Positions 1-5,151 of a stretch of DNA of 5,151 nucleotides are shown here, piece after piece. Source of the DNA: CADEFX01 sp050260355 (GTDB lineage: Bacteria; Pseudomonadota; Alphaproteobacteria; Rhizobiales; Hyphomicrobiaceae). A model generated the notes under the pieces. That model did no database searches, was not told the DNA's origin, and saw only the letters and a list, made by a program, of their open reading frames with translations. The position numbers were made by a program, and so were the translations under genes. The stretch is taken from contig JBLNBZ010000120.1 in NCBI GenBank assembly GCA_050260355.1, forward strand, positions 1 through 5,151, read 5' to 3'. How positions within the stretch are numbered: the first letter of the stretch is position 1; every line of letters starts with the position of its first letter.

Positions 1-198
1 CTCAGGGGTGGCCAGGTCCTCACGCGCGGGCACGAAGCGCAGCGTGAAGGCGCGCCCGACGAGGCGAGGCTGGCCCGGAGCCAGCGGACGGGTGCCGCGC
101 ATCCAGACGTTGCGCAGGCCCTTCTTGAGAAGGATGGTCGTGATGGTGGCGGTCGAGACGGCCGAGAGTGTCTCGACAATCCCTGGGGCGAGCGACAT
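1..198 (-). CDS. RraA-like / HMG aldolase-family protein, N-terminal part (runs off the left edge)
   Basis: Only the first 66 codons are visible, starting at ATG 198. The protein begins MSLAPGIVETLSAVSTATIT and continues with a segment containing RGTRPLAPG (about residues 38-46) and LVGRAFTLRF (about 51-60). This RPLAPG...LVG.AFT pattern is the N-terminal signature of the RraA-like family. That family includes RNase E inhibitor RraA and the class II aldolases for 4-hydroxy-4-methyl-2-oxoglutarate and 4-carboxy-4-hydroxy-2-oxoadipate. The start is supported by AGGAG at 207-211, eight bases upstream. The gene follows tctA by 104 bp on the same strand, so it probably belongs to the transporter operon, which favours a catabolic rather than an RNase-regulatory role (inference). 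The catalytic metal-binding and substrate-binding motifs lie beyond the edge, so activity cannot be judged, and I give no symbol because rraA would imply a function not shown. Confidence 0.85.
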   Translation of the reverse strand, partial: MSLAPGIVETLSAVSTATITTILLKKGLRNVWMRGTRPLAPGQPRLVGRAFTLRFVPAREDLATPE

Positions 199-302
199 CG
201 GTATAGCTCCTGCGAATGTGGTCCGAGCCGTGGGCTCAGAGCAGGCGAAGGAAAGCGGGCATCCTGCCTGCCGGCACCGCCGCTGTCATCGGCCGCCTTG
301 TC

Positions 303-1802
303 TCAGCCTGGCGACTGCACGACCCGGCGGCCCATGTTCCAGAGCCACAGGCCGACCGGCCACAACAGGGCCGAGATCGTCATGGCGGCGAGCACGGCGG
401 CGACCGGGCGGCTGAAGAAGGGCCAGATGCTGCCGTCGGACTTGATCAGCGATGTCACGAAATTCTGCTCCACCATGCTGCCCATGACGATGCCGAGCAC
501 CATGGCGGCGACCGGATAGCCGTTGCGCTCCATGACGAAGCCGATGACGCCGAACGCAGCCACCGTCAGGACCGCGAACAGATTGTTGCCCGTGGCGAAC
601 GACCCGACAGCGCACAGCAGCACGATAACCGGCATGACCGCCGCGCGTGGCGCGCGCAAGACCTTGCTGGCGAGCCGGATCATCAGAATGCCGAGCGGGA
701 TCATGATGATGTTGGCCAGGATGAAGATGATGTAGAGCGCGTACATGCTGGACGCGCGCTCGGTGAACAGCGTCGGGCCGGGATTGAGGCCCTTCATGTA
801 CAGCACGCCGATGGCGATCGCCGTAATGGTGTCGCCGGGAATGCCGAACAGCAGCGCCGGCACCCAGCCGGAGGCGAGGCTCGCATTGTTGCTGGCGCCG
901 GCCTCGATCAGCCCTTCGGGATGCCCGGTGCCGAACTTCTCCGGTGTCTTGGAGAAGCGCTTGGACATGGAGTAGCTGACCCAGGCCGCCATATCGGCGC
1001 CCGCACCCGGCAGCACGCCGATGATGATGCCGACGATGTTGCCGCGCACCTGCGGCCGCACGTACTTGCGCGTGAGCTCGAGCTGGCCCTTGAGGATGCT
1101 GCCGAAGCGCCGGTTCGGCATCTTGGGCGGCTCGGGCGTGAGCATCGCCCGCATCACCTCCGAGACCGCGAACACGCCGACCAGCGCCGGGATCACCTCG
1201 ATGCCGCCGAGCAGATCGGTGAACCCGAACGTGAAGCGTGGCGTGCCGGCCGGATTCTCGATGCCGATACAGGCGACCAGCAGTCCGAGCAGCATGCTGG
1301 CGATGGCCTTGACCGGGGAGGATCGCGCCACCAGCGTCGCGCACATGAGGCCGAGAAAGGCGAGCCAGAAATACTCGTAGGTCGAGAACCGCAACGCCAT
1401 GTCGGCCAGCGGCGGCGCCAGCAGCATCAGCGACAAGGTGCCGGCAATCCCGCCCAGCGCGCTGAACCAGAGGCCGATGCCGAGCGCCATCTCGGGCTGG
1501 CCATTGCGCGTCATGGCATAGGCCTCGTCGGTATAGGCGGCGGAGGCCGGCGTACCCGGAATGCGCAGCAGCGCGCCCGGAATGTCACCGGAGAAGATCG
1601 CCATGGCGGAGGCGGCGATGATGGTGGCGACGGCTGCGATCGGCGACAGGTAGAACGTCACCGGCACCAGCAGCGCCGTCGCCATGGTTGCCGACAGGCC
1701 GGGCAGCGAGCCCACGACAAGTCCGTAGATGGAGGCGAGCAGGATGGCGAGCAGCACATCCGTCTGCATCACGAGAACGAAGGCCTCGATGTAGGGGTTC
1801 AT
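303..1802 (-). CDS. tctA: TctA, large membrane subunit of a tripartite tricarboxylate transporter
   Basis: This 499-residue protein has the usual TctA length and is hydrophobic throughout, with roughly a dozen membrane segments. It would form the transport pathway of a secondary carboxylate uptake system in the inner membrane, fed by TctC. The family's internal duplication is visible: GSLPGLSAT (residues 31-39) is echoed by GVLPGAGAD (262-270), and RIPGTPASA (80-88) by GIPGDTITA (320-328). Another conserved stretch, with GLIEAGASNNA, spans about 297-307. The first-half motif reads SGDIPGALLRIPG rather than the more common GGS...AILLNIPG, which marks a TctA subgroup I associate with Bradyrhizobium-like bacteria (from memory). 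The reading frame is open up to 1928, but the 42 extra residues are Arg/Cys-rich and overlap tctB; ATG 1802 gives the family-typical start MNPYIEAF. It starts seven bases after the tctB stop, so the two are probably translationally coupled. Transported substrate unknown. Confidence 0.95.
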   Translation of the reverse strand: MNPYIEAFVLVMQTDVLLAILLASIYGLVVGSLPGLSATMATALLVPVTFYLSPIAAVATIIAASAMAIFSGDIPGALLRIPGTPASAAYTDEAYAMTRNGQPEMALGIGLWFSALGGIAGTLSLMLLAPPLADMALRFSTYEYFWLAFLGLMCATLVARSSPVKAIASMLLGLLVACIGIENPAGTPRFTFGFTDLLGGIEVIPALVGVFAVSEVMRAMLTPEPPKMPNRRFGSILKGQLELTRKYVRPQVRGNIVGIIIGVLPGAGADMAAWVSYSMSKRFSKTPEKFGTGHPEGLIEAGASNNASLASGWVPALLFGIPGDTITAIAIGVLYMKGLNPGPTLFTERASSMYALYIIFILANIIMIPLGILMIRLASKVLRAPRAAVMPVIVLLCAVGSFATGNNLFAVLTVAAFGVIGFVMERNGYPVAAMVLGIVMGSMVEQNFVTSLIKSDGSIWPFFSRPVAAVLAAMTISALLWPVGLWLWNMGRRVVQSPG

Positions 1803-1805
1803 CTG

Positions 1806-1811
1806 CTCCTC
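1806..1811 (-). promoter_or_regulatory. Shine-Dalgarno of tctA, overlapping the tctB stop codon
   Basis: The minus strand reads TGAGGAGCAGATG here: GAGGAG overlaps the TGA stop of tctB (1810-1812) and lies only three bases before ATG 1802. It fixes the tctA start at 1802 rather than at 1928. The short spacing and the stop-codon overlap suggest that ribosomes finishing tctB re-initiate on tctA, which would keep the two membrane subunits in step. Confidence 0.7.
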
Positions 1812-2307
1812 ACCACGGCGTCGGCAGCAGGCCGGCCGGCAACGGCACGCGCAGCAGCTTGCCGAACGCGAGCGAAACGAGCAGCGGCGCCCCGATCGCC
1901 ATGAGCACGGCCAGAACCCAGCGCGCACCCAGCGCGCGCGCCCCGGTCAGCACGATGACTGCCGCCGTCATCAGAAAGCCGAGCCGGTCGACGGCAAACA
2001 CGTAGAACGCCAGGAGCGCCGGTGGAATGAGGGCCCTCAGACCATAGAGCCAGCCGGTATGCTCCGCCCCGCCCTCGGCCTGCTCGGAATGCGCCGCAAG
2101 GTCGGCTTCGGCCTCCTCCTCGAAGTGGCGGCCGATGCCCAGTGCGATGAGCGCACCGCAGAGGCAAAGGCCGGCGCCCACGACCATGGGAAACACATTG
2201 GGTCCGACCTGCTGGCCCGGGACCGGCGGAAGCTGCGCACCCCCGTACGCGGCGAGGCCGCCGAGGCCGACCAGAAAAAGGCCCGTGACGCGATCCGACA
2301 GTTGCAT
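1810..2307 (-). CDS. tctB: TctB, small membrane subunit of a tripartite tricarboxylate transporter
   Basis: This 165-residue protein is of normal TctB length. Hydrophobic segments lie at about residues 7-24, 38-58, 90-106, 109-123 and 130-150, fitting the four or so membrane helices of the family. A conserved-looking GPNVFPMVVG lies at 35-44, a DRLGF motif at 107-111, and the typical C-terminal LLRVPLPAG at 151-159. Residues 62-82 form a polar, glutamate-rich loop between helices 2 and 3. TctB is known as the poorly conserved partner of TctA and is needed for uptake. No ATG, GTG or TTG start occurs upstream in this frame although the frame stays open into tctC, so ATG 2307 is the only ordinary start. 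It lacks a purine-rich Shine-Dalgarno (the preceding bases are TCTTTGCCTGC), suggesting weak or coupled initiation. Identity rests on the hydrophobic pattern, C-terminal motif and position between tctC and tctA. Confidence 0.92.
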   Translation of the reverse strand: MQLSDRVTGLFLVGLGGLAAYGGAQLPPVPGQQVGPNVFPMVVGAGLCLCGALIALGIGRHFEEEAEADLAAHSEQAEGGAEHTGWLYGLRALIPPALLAFYVFAVDRLGFLMTAAVIVLTGARALGARWVLAVLMAIGAPLLVSLAFGKLLRVPLPAGLLPTPW

Positions 2308-2368
2308 GCAGGCAAAGACCGTGACGAACGGATGCGGGGTGAGCGACGACGCGGCAGATGGCAGCGCA

Positions 2369-2395
2369 GGCGGGGCCGGATCATCCGACCCCGCC
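2369..2395 (-). promoter_or_regulatory. Strong intercistronic hairpin between tctC and tctB
   Basis: Starting seven bases after the tctC stop codon, the minus-strand RNA can fold GGCGGGG (2395-2389) onto CCCCGCC (2375-2369). A U-G pair (2388/2376) and CGGA/UCCG (2387-2384 with 2380-2377) close a UGA triloop, giving 12 continuous pairs. On the plus strand the 2376/2388 position is a C/A mismatch, so the fold is perfect only in the RNA of the genes' own strand. No T run follows, so it is not an ordinary Rho-independent terminator. By analogy with hairpins after binding-protein genes such as malE, it probably shields the tctC 3' end from exonucleases or partly attenuates tctBA (inference). Confidence 0.7.
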
Positions 2396-2402
2396 GGAGC
2401 CG

Positions 2403-3395
2403 TCAGCCCTTGGCGAGACCCGCCGCCTTCATAGCGACGCCCATGGCCTTGTCACCCTCTTCCATGAACTTGGCGAAGCCTTGCGCGTCGGCCCACTTCA
2501 CGCCGAAGCCGCGGCTTGCCATGAAGTCACGAAACTCTTTGGATTCGTTGACTTTCTTGAAGGCGGCCGTCAGCTTCTCGGCGATGTCCTTCGGAAGCCC
2601 CTTGGGGCCCGCCATGCCCCGCCAGGCGCCGGTCGTGTAATCGATGCCCATGGCCTCCTTCAGCGTGGGCACATCCTTGAATACGGGGTTGCGCTCGGCC
2701 GCCATGACCGCGAGGCTCCTTGCCTTGCCCGCCTCGATGATGGCGCGCGCCTCCGGCACGGAGCAGGTGACGATGTCGAGGCCGCCGGCGGCGAGATCCT
2801 GCATCGCGGGAGCGGCGCCGTTGGAGGGCACCCACGCCACGTGGTCGGCCTTGAGGCCCATCGCGGTCAGCCAGCCCACCAGAGCGAGGTGCCAGATCCC
2901 GCCCTGGCCGGTCCCGGACGCCTTGAGCTTGCCTGGGGGCGCGGCCTTGACGGCGTCAGCGAGCTCCTTGACCGTCTTGTAGGGGCTGCTCGCGTTCACC
3001 TGGATGCCGGGCGGGTCCTCGTTCATCAGGGCGAGCGGTGTGTAGCTGTCCGGCTTGAGGTCGGTCAGTCCCTGCCAGTGCATCATCGAGATCTCGACCG
3101 TCATCAGGCCGAGCGTGTAGCCGTCGGGCGCTGCCGTCGCAATCGCCGAATGGCCCACGACTCCCGAGCCCCCGGTGCGGTTAACGACATTGAACGGCTG
3201 GCCCAGCTCCTTCTCCATCACGGCGGCGATGATGCGCGCGGTTGCATCGGTGCCGCCGCCGGCGCCCCAAGGGCAGATGATCGTCACCGGTCGGCTCGGA
3301 TAGGCTTGCGCCAAAGCGGGCTTCAATCCCAGGCCCGCCGCGGCTCCGGCGGCCGCGCCTGCGCGCAAAACCTGACGCCGGCTCAAATTCGTCAT
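2403..3395 (-). CDS. tctC: TctC/Bug-family periplasmic substrate-binding protein with Tat-type signal peptide
   Basis: This 330-residue protein is of the usual Bug/TctC length and would bind a carboxylate in the periplasm for delivery to TctAB. The N terminus has a twin-arginine motif SRRQVLR (residues 5-11), an Ala/Gly-rich stretch and a likely cleavage site after ALA (27-29) or AQA (29-31). The mature protein starts YPSRPVTII as Bug proteins do. Family landmarks are the ligand-loop segment PWGAGGGTD (42-50), NRTGGSGVVG (72-81), APDGYTLGL (89-97), the second ligand loop SGTGQGGIWHLA (160-171), and VPSNGAAPAMQDLAAGGLDI (189-208). The frame is open to 3458, but ATG 3395 gives the signal peptide directly and has a perfect AGGAGG eight bases upstream. 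It is the first gene of the transporter operon, 155 bp from adk. Bug proteins bind many acids (citrate, dicarboxylates, amino acids, aromatic acids), so the ligand is not predicted. Confidence 0.95.
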   Translation of the reverse strand: MTNLSRRQVLRAGAAAGAAAGLGLKPALAQAYPSRPVTIICPWGAGGGTDATARIIAAVMEKELGQPFNVVNRTGGSGVVGHSAIATAAPDGYTLGLMTVEISMMHWQGLTDLKPDSYTPLALMNEDPPGIQVNASSPYKTVKELADAVKAAPPGKLKASGTGQGGIWHLALVGWLTAMGLKADHVAWVPSNGAAPAMQDLAAGGLDIVTCSVPEARAIIEAGKARSLAVMAAERNPVFKDVPTLKEAMGIDYTTGAWRGMAGPKGLPKDIAEKLTAAFKKVNESKEFRDFMASRGFGVKWADAQGFAKFMEEGDKAMGVAMKAAGLAKG

Positions 3396-3403
3396 TGTCG
3401 TTT

Positions 3404-3409
3404 CCTCCT
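3404..3409 (-). promoter_or_regulatory. Consensus Shine-Dalgarno of tctC
   Basis: AGGAGG on the minus strand, eight bases before ATG 3395, decides the start over the upstream in-frame candidate at 3458. It is the strongest ribosome binding site in the window, in contrast to tctB, which has none. This fits higher synthesis of the binding protein than of the membrane subunits. Confidence 0.9.
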
Positions 3410-3446
3410 TTGCGTCTTCCCTATGCTCTCGCGAGCTTGAACGGCC

Positions 3447-3480
3447 CGTGCCGGACAACGCCGAGGCACGATTTTTTTTT
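3447..3480 (+). terminator. Intrinsic-terminator-like hairpin plus T9, on the strand opposite to all genes
   Basis: On the plus strand CGTGCC (3447-3452) pairs with GGCACG (3465-3470). An alternative fold keeps five of these pairs and adds CGG (3452-3454) with CCG (3461-3463) around a six-base loop. The hairpin is followed by A and nine T (3472-3480), the layout of a Rho-independent terminator. It would stop RNA moving left to right, away from tctC and towards adk, where no plus-strand gene is visible. Read on the minus strand, the hairpin is preceded by A9 and followed by GGCCGTTC, so it should not stop transcription of adk. It may block antisense RNA from entering adk-secY, or end an unseen antisense transcript; chance cannot be excluded. 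Confidence 0.55.
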
Positions 3481-3550
3481 CGACTCCCGATCGCAGATTA
3501 GTCAAGCACGGCGGCGGTTCCAAGCTTGCGGGCCAGCGCACGCGAGACGG

Positions 3551-4204
3551 TTACTGCGAGGCATTGAGCAGGTCGTCGATGGCCTTGGCTACCTCGCCGA
3601 TAGGCTCCATGCCATCAACCGTCCTCAGAATGCCCTTGCAGAAATAGTAGCCCGTCAGCGGAGCCGTCTCGCGGTAGTAGGCCATCAGCCGTGTCGCCAC
3701 CGTCTCGGCGTTGTCGTCGGCGCGGCGCGTGAACTCGTGACTGCCGCAGACGTCGCAGGTGCCGCGCACCTTCGGCCGCTTGAAGCGGTCGTGATAGCCC
3801 TCTCCGCATTTGGCGCAGGTATAGCGGCCGACGATCCGCTCGACGAGGCGGTTGTAATCGACCTTGAGCTCGATCACGAGGTCGAGCTTCCTGCGCTCGC
3901 GCGCGAGCATCTCGTCGAGCGCAGCGGCTTGCGCCAGCGTGCGCGGAAACCCGTCGAGAATGAACCCCTTGCGGCAATCGGGCTGGCTGATGCGCTCGGC
4001 GATGATATTGACGACGATATCGTCGGAGACGAGCTCGCCCCTGTCCATGATGCCCTTGACGCGGGAGCCGAGCTCGGTGCCGGCCTTGGCCGCAGCGCGC
4101 AGCATGTCGCCGGTCGACAGCTGAATCAGTCCCCGCCGGGATTCGAGCTCCTTGGCCTGCGTCCCTTTGCCGGCTCCAGGGGCCCCGAGCAGGATGAGGT
4201 TCAT
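3551..4204 (-). CDS. adk: Adenylate kinase with zinc-binding LID domain
   Basis: This complete 217-residue cytoplasmic enzyme catalyses ATP + AMP = 2 ADP and is of normal long-type length. The P-loop GAPGAGKGT is at residues 7-15, the NMP-binding motif STGDMLR at 30-36, and the family signature FILDGFPRT at 81-89. The LID carries Cys130, Cys133, Cys150 and Cys153 (C-x2-C-x16-C-x2-C), a structural zinc site known from Gram-positive and several other adenylate kinases and absent from E. coli Adk. RRADDN (160-165) supplies conserved LID arginines and aspartates. The frame stays open far upstream inside secY, but ATG 4204 gives the canonical MNLILLGAPG start. Its ATG overlaps the secY stop (ATGA), and only a weak GGGG precedes it, so translation probably depends on secY. 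This secY-adk order is standard in alphaproteobacterial ribosomal-protein operons. The expected downstream neighbour rpsM is absent. Confidence 0.98.
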   Translation of the reverse strand: MNLILLGAPGAGKGTQAKELESRRGLIQLSTGDMLRAAAKAGTELGSRVKGIMDRGELVSDDIVVNIIAERISQPDCRKGFILDGFPRTLAQAAALDEMLARERRKLDLVIELKVDYNRLVERIVGRYTCAKCGEGYHDRFKRPKVRGTCDVCGSHEFTRRADDNAETVATRLMAYYRETAPLTGYYFCKGILRTVDGMEPIGEVAKAIDDLLNASQ

Positions 4205-5151
4205 CGACGACCCCGCGTCGCGCCTCTGAGCTTCGCCTTCTTGATGAGGCCTTCGTACTGATGCGCAAGCAGATGGCTCTGCACCTGGGCCACCGTATCC
4301 ATCGTCACGCTGACGGCGATGAGCAGCGAGGTGCCGCCGAAGTAGAACGGCACGCCCGCGTAGGAGATCAGAATCTCCGGAAGCACGCAGACGACGGACA
4401 GATAAATGGCGCCGACCACCGTGATGCGCGTCAGCACGTAGTCGATGTACTCGGCCGTCTTGGCGCCCGGACGGATGCCCGGCAGGAAGCCGCCGAACTT
4501 GCGCAGGTTGTCGGCGGTGTCGGTCGCGTTGAAGACAACCGCCGTATAGAAGAACGTGAAGAACACGATCAGCGCCACATAGATCAGGATATGCAGCGGC
4601 TGCCCGCGGCCCAGCGAGGCGACGATGGCGTTGAGCCACTCAGGCCCCTGGCCTTGCATGAACTGCGCGGCCGTGATCGGCAGGAGCAGGAGCGAGGAGG
4701 CGAAGATCGGCGGAATGACGCCGGAGGAGTTGAGCTTGAGCGGCAGATGCGAGGCCTCGCCCTGGAACATGCGATTGCCGACCTGTCGCTTGGGATACTG
4801 AATGAGGAGCCGCCGCTGGGCGCGCTCCATGAACACGATCGCGGCCACGACGGCCAGCATGAGCGCCAGCAGCGCCAGCAGCAGGAAGGTGCTCATGGCG
4901 CCGGTGCGGGCAAGCTCGAACAAGCCGACCAGCGCGCTCGGCAATCCGGCGATGATGCCGGCGAAGATGATGAGCGACGTGCCGTTGCCGACGCCGCGCG
5001 CCGTGATCTGCTCGCCGAGCCACATCAGGAACATGGTGCCGCCCACCAGCGTGATCACGGTGGAGATGCGGAAGAACCATCCAGGCTCGATCACGACGCT
5101 GCCGATCGAGGCGCGCGAGCCTTCCAGGCCGATCGAGATGCCGTAGGCCTG
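4201..5151 (-). CDS. secY: Protein translocase subunit SecY, C-terminal 316 residues (5' end outside window)
   Basis: SecY is the channel of the SecYEG translocon in the inner membrane. The visible part starts in mid-gene with QAYGISIGLEG and ends KAKLRGATRGRR; about 130 N-terminal residues are missing compared with a usual length near 440-450. Hallmarks (window numbering) are MWLGEQITARGVGNGTSLI (43-61), ERAQRRLLIQYPKRQVGN (109-126, cytoplasmic loop C4), SHLPLKLN (134-141), GVIPPIFASSLLLLP (144-158), FFYTAVVFN (200-208) and GFLPGIRPG (221-229). The last is the cytoplasmic loop C5 segment whose arginine is important for SecA-driven export in E. coli. FGGTSLLI and VAQVQSHLLAHQYEGLIKKAK mark helix 10 and the cytoplasmic tail. 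A GTG at 5094 opens a long frame but is an internal valine codon, because the homology continues upstream to the window edge. The gene is joined to adk by a four-base ATGA overlap. No frameshift or missing motif is seen. Confidence 0.98.
   Translation of the reverse strand, partial: QAYGISIGLEGSRASIGSVVIEPGWFFRISTVITLVGGTMFLMWLGEQITARGVGNGTSLIIFAGIIAGLPSALVGLFELARTGAMSTFLLLALLALMLAVVAAIVFMERAQRRLLIQYPKRQVGNRMFQGEASHLPLKLNSSGVIPPIFASSLLLLPITAAQFMQGQGPEWLNAIVASLGRGQPLHILIYVALIVFFTFFYTAVVFNATDTADNLRKFGGFLPGIRPGAKTAEYIDYVLTRITVVGAIYLSVVCVLPEILISYAGVPFYFGGTSLLIAVSVTMDTVAQVQSHLLAHQYEGLIKKAKLRGATRGRR

Noticed and set aside
225..237. GAGCC-gtg-GGCTC hairpin between tctA and the RraA-like gene
   Set aside because: Five pairs, no T run on either strand; too weak to call a terminator or regulator.
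216..1904. Plus-strand open frame of 562 codons opposite tctA
   Set aside because: Its product is a low-complexity Arg/His/Gln/Asp-rich string with no domain, as produced by the antisense frame of a GC-rich membrane-protein gene. tctA on the other strand is unmistakable.
3428..3435. Palindrome CTCGCGAG between the hairpin and tctC as an operator
   Set aside because: Eight bases of GC-rich palindrome are expected by chance in such DNA, and the symmetry does not extend outward.
2358..3440. Plus-strand open frame of 360 codons opposite tctC
   Set aside because: Its product is rich in His, Arg and Gly without recognisable motifs and mirrors tctC codon structure; a shadow.
3436..3454. Sigma-54-like site upstream of tctC (GGCACG on minus strand, then GTTCA)
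   Set aside because: The -24 half matches and the spacing is right, but the invariant GC of the -12 element is TC. The -24 half is also part of the terminator-like hairpin, so the match is probably incidental.
3477..3505. TTGACT (minus strand, 3505-3500) as a -35 box for tctC
   Set aside because: The hexamer is good, but 17 bases on there is only CGAAAA in an A tract, a poor -10 box. One hexamer is not enough to call a promoter.
3395..4261. Plus-strand open frame of 288 codons opposite adk
   Set aside because: It spans the spacer and adk and even reads through the T9 tract. It has no family resemblance and no convincing ribosome binding site.
5092..5094. GTG as the start of secY
   Set aside because: SecY homology continues upstream to the edge (QAYGISIGLEG), so this is an internal valine codon.

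Overview
The window is GC-rich DNA from a bacterium, most likely an alphaproteobacterium of the Hyphomicrobiales (Bradyrhizobium/Xanthobacteraceae-like). The grounds are the GC-biased codon use, the direct secY-adk junction typical of alphaproteobacterial ribosomal-protein operons, a Tat-exported TctC-type binding protein, and a TctA subtype I associate with that group. The taxonomic call is inference; no rRNA or other marker is present. All six genes lie on the minus strand, so transcription runs from high to low coordinates.

Right part (3551-5151): the end of a ribosomal-protein (spc-type) operon. It holds the C-terminal two thirds of secY (translocon channel; its 5' end is outside the window) and, overlapping it by four bases (ATGA), a complete adk (adenylate kinase with a four-cysteine zinc LID). 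In most alphaproteobacteria rpsM, rpsK, rpoA and rplQ follow adk. Here they do not follow directly.

Middle and left part (1-3395): after a 155-bp spacer comes a tripartite tricarboxylate transporter (TTT) operon in the order tctC (periplasmic binding protein), tctB (small membrane subunit), tctA (large membrane subunit), then the first 66 codons of an RraA/HMG-aldolase-like gene that runs off the left edge. TctC would capture a carboxylate in the periplasm and hand it to the TctA-TctB membrane complex, which is driven by an ion gradient. The RraA-like protein may act on a catabolic intermediate of the imported acid. The substrate cannot be read from the sequence.

Non-coding structure: (i) a 12-bp hairpin seven bases after the tctC stop, perfect only in the minus-strand RNA, which may protect tctC mRNA and favour binding-protein excess; (ii) a textbook-looking intrinsic terminator (hairpin plus T9) in the adk-tctC spacer that points along the plus strand, against every gene here; (iii) no recognisable minus-strand terminator after adk. 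I see no mobile element, tRNA, rRNA, CRISPR array or new multi-gene system. The protein content is ordinary; the interest lies in the gene order and the intergenic structures.
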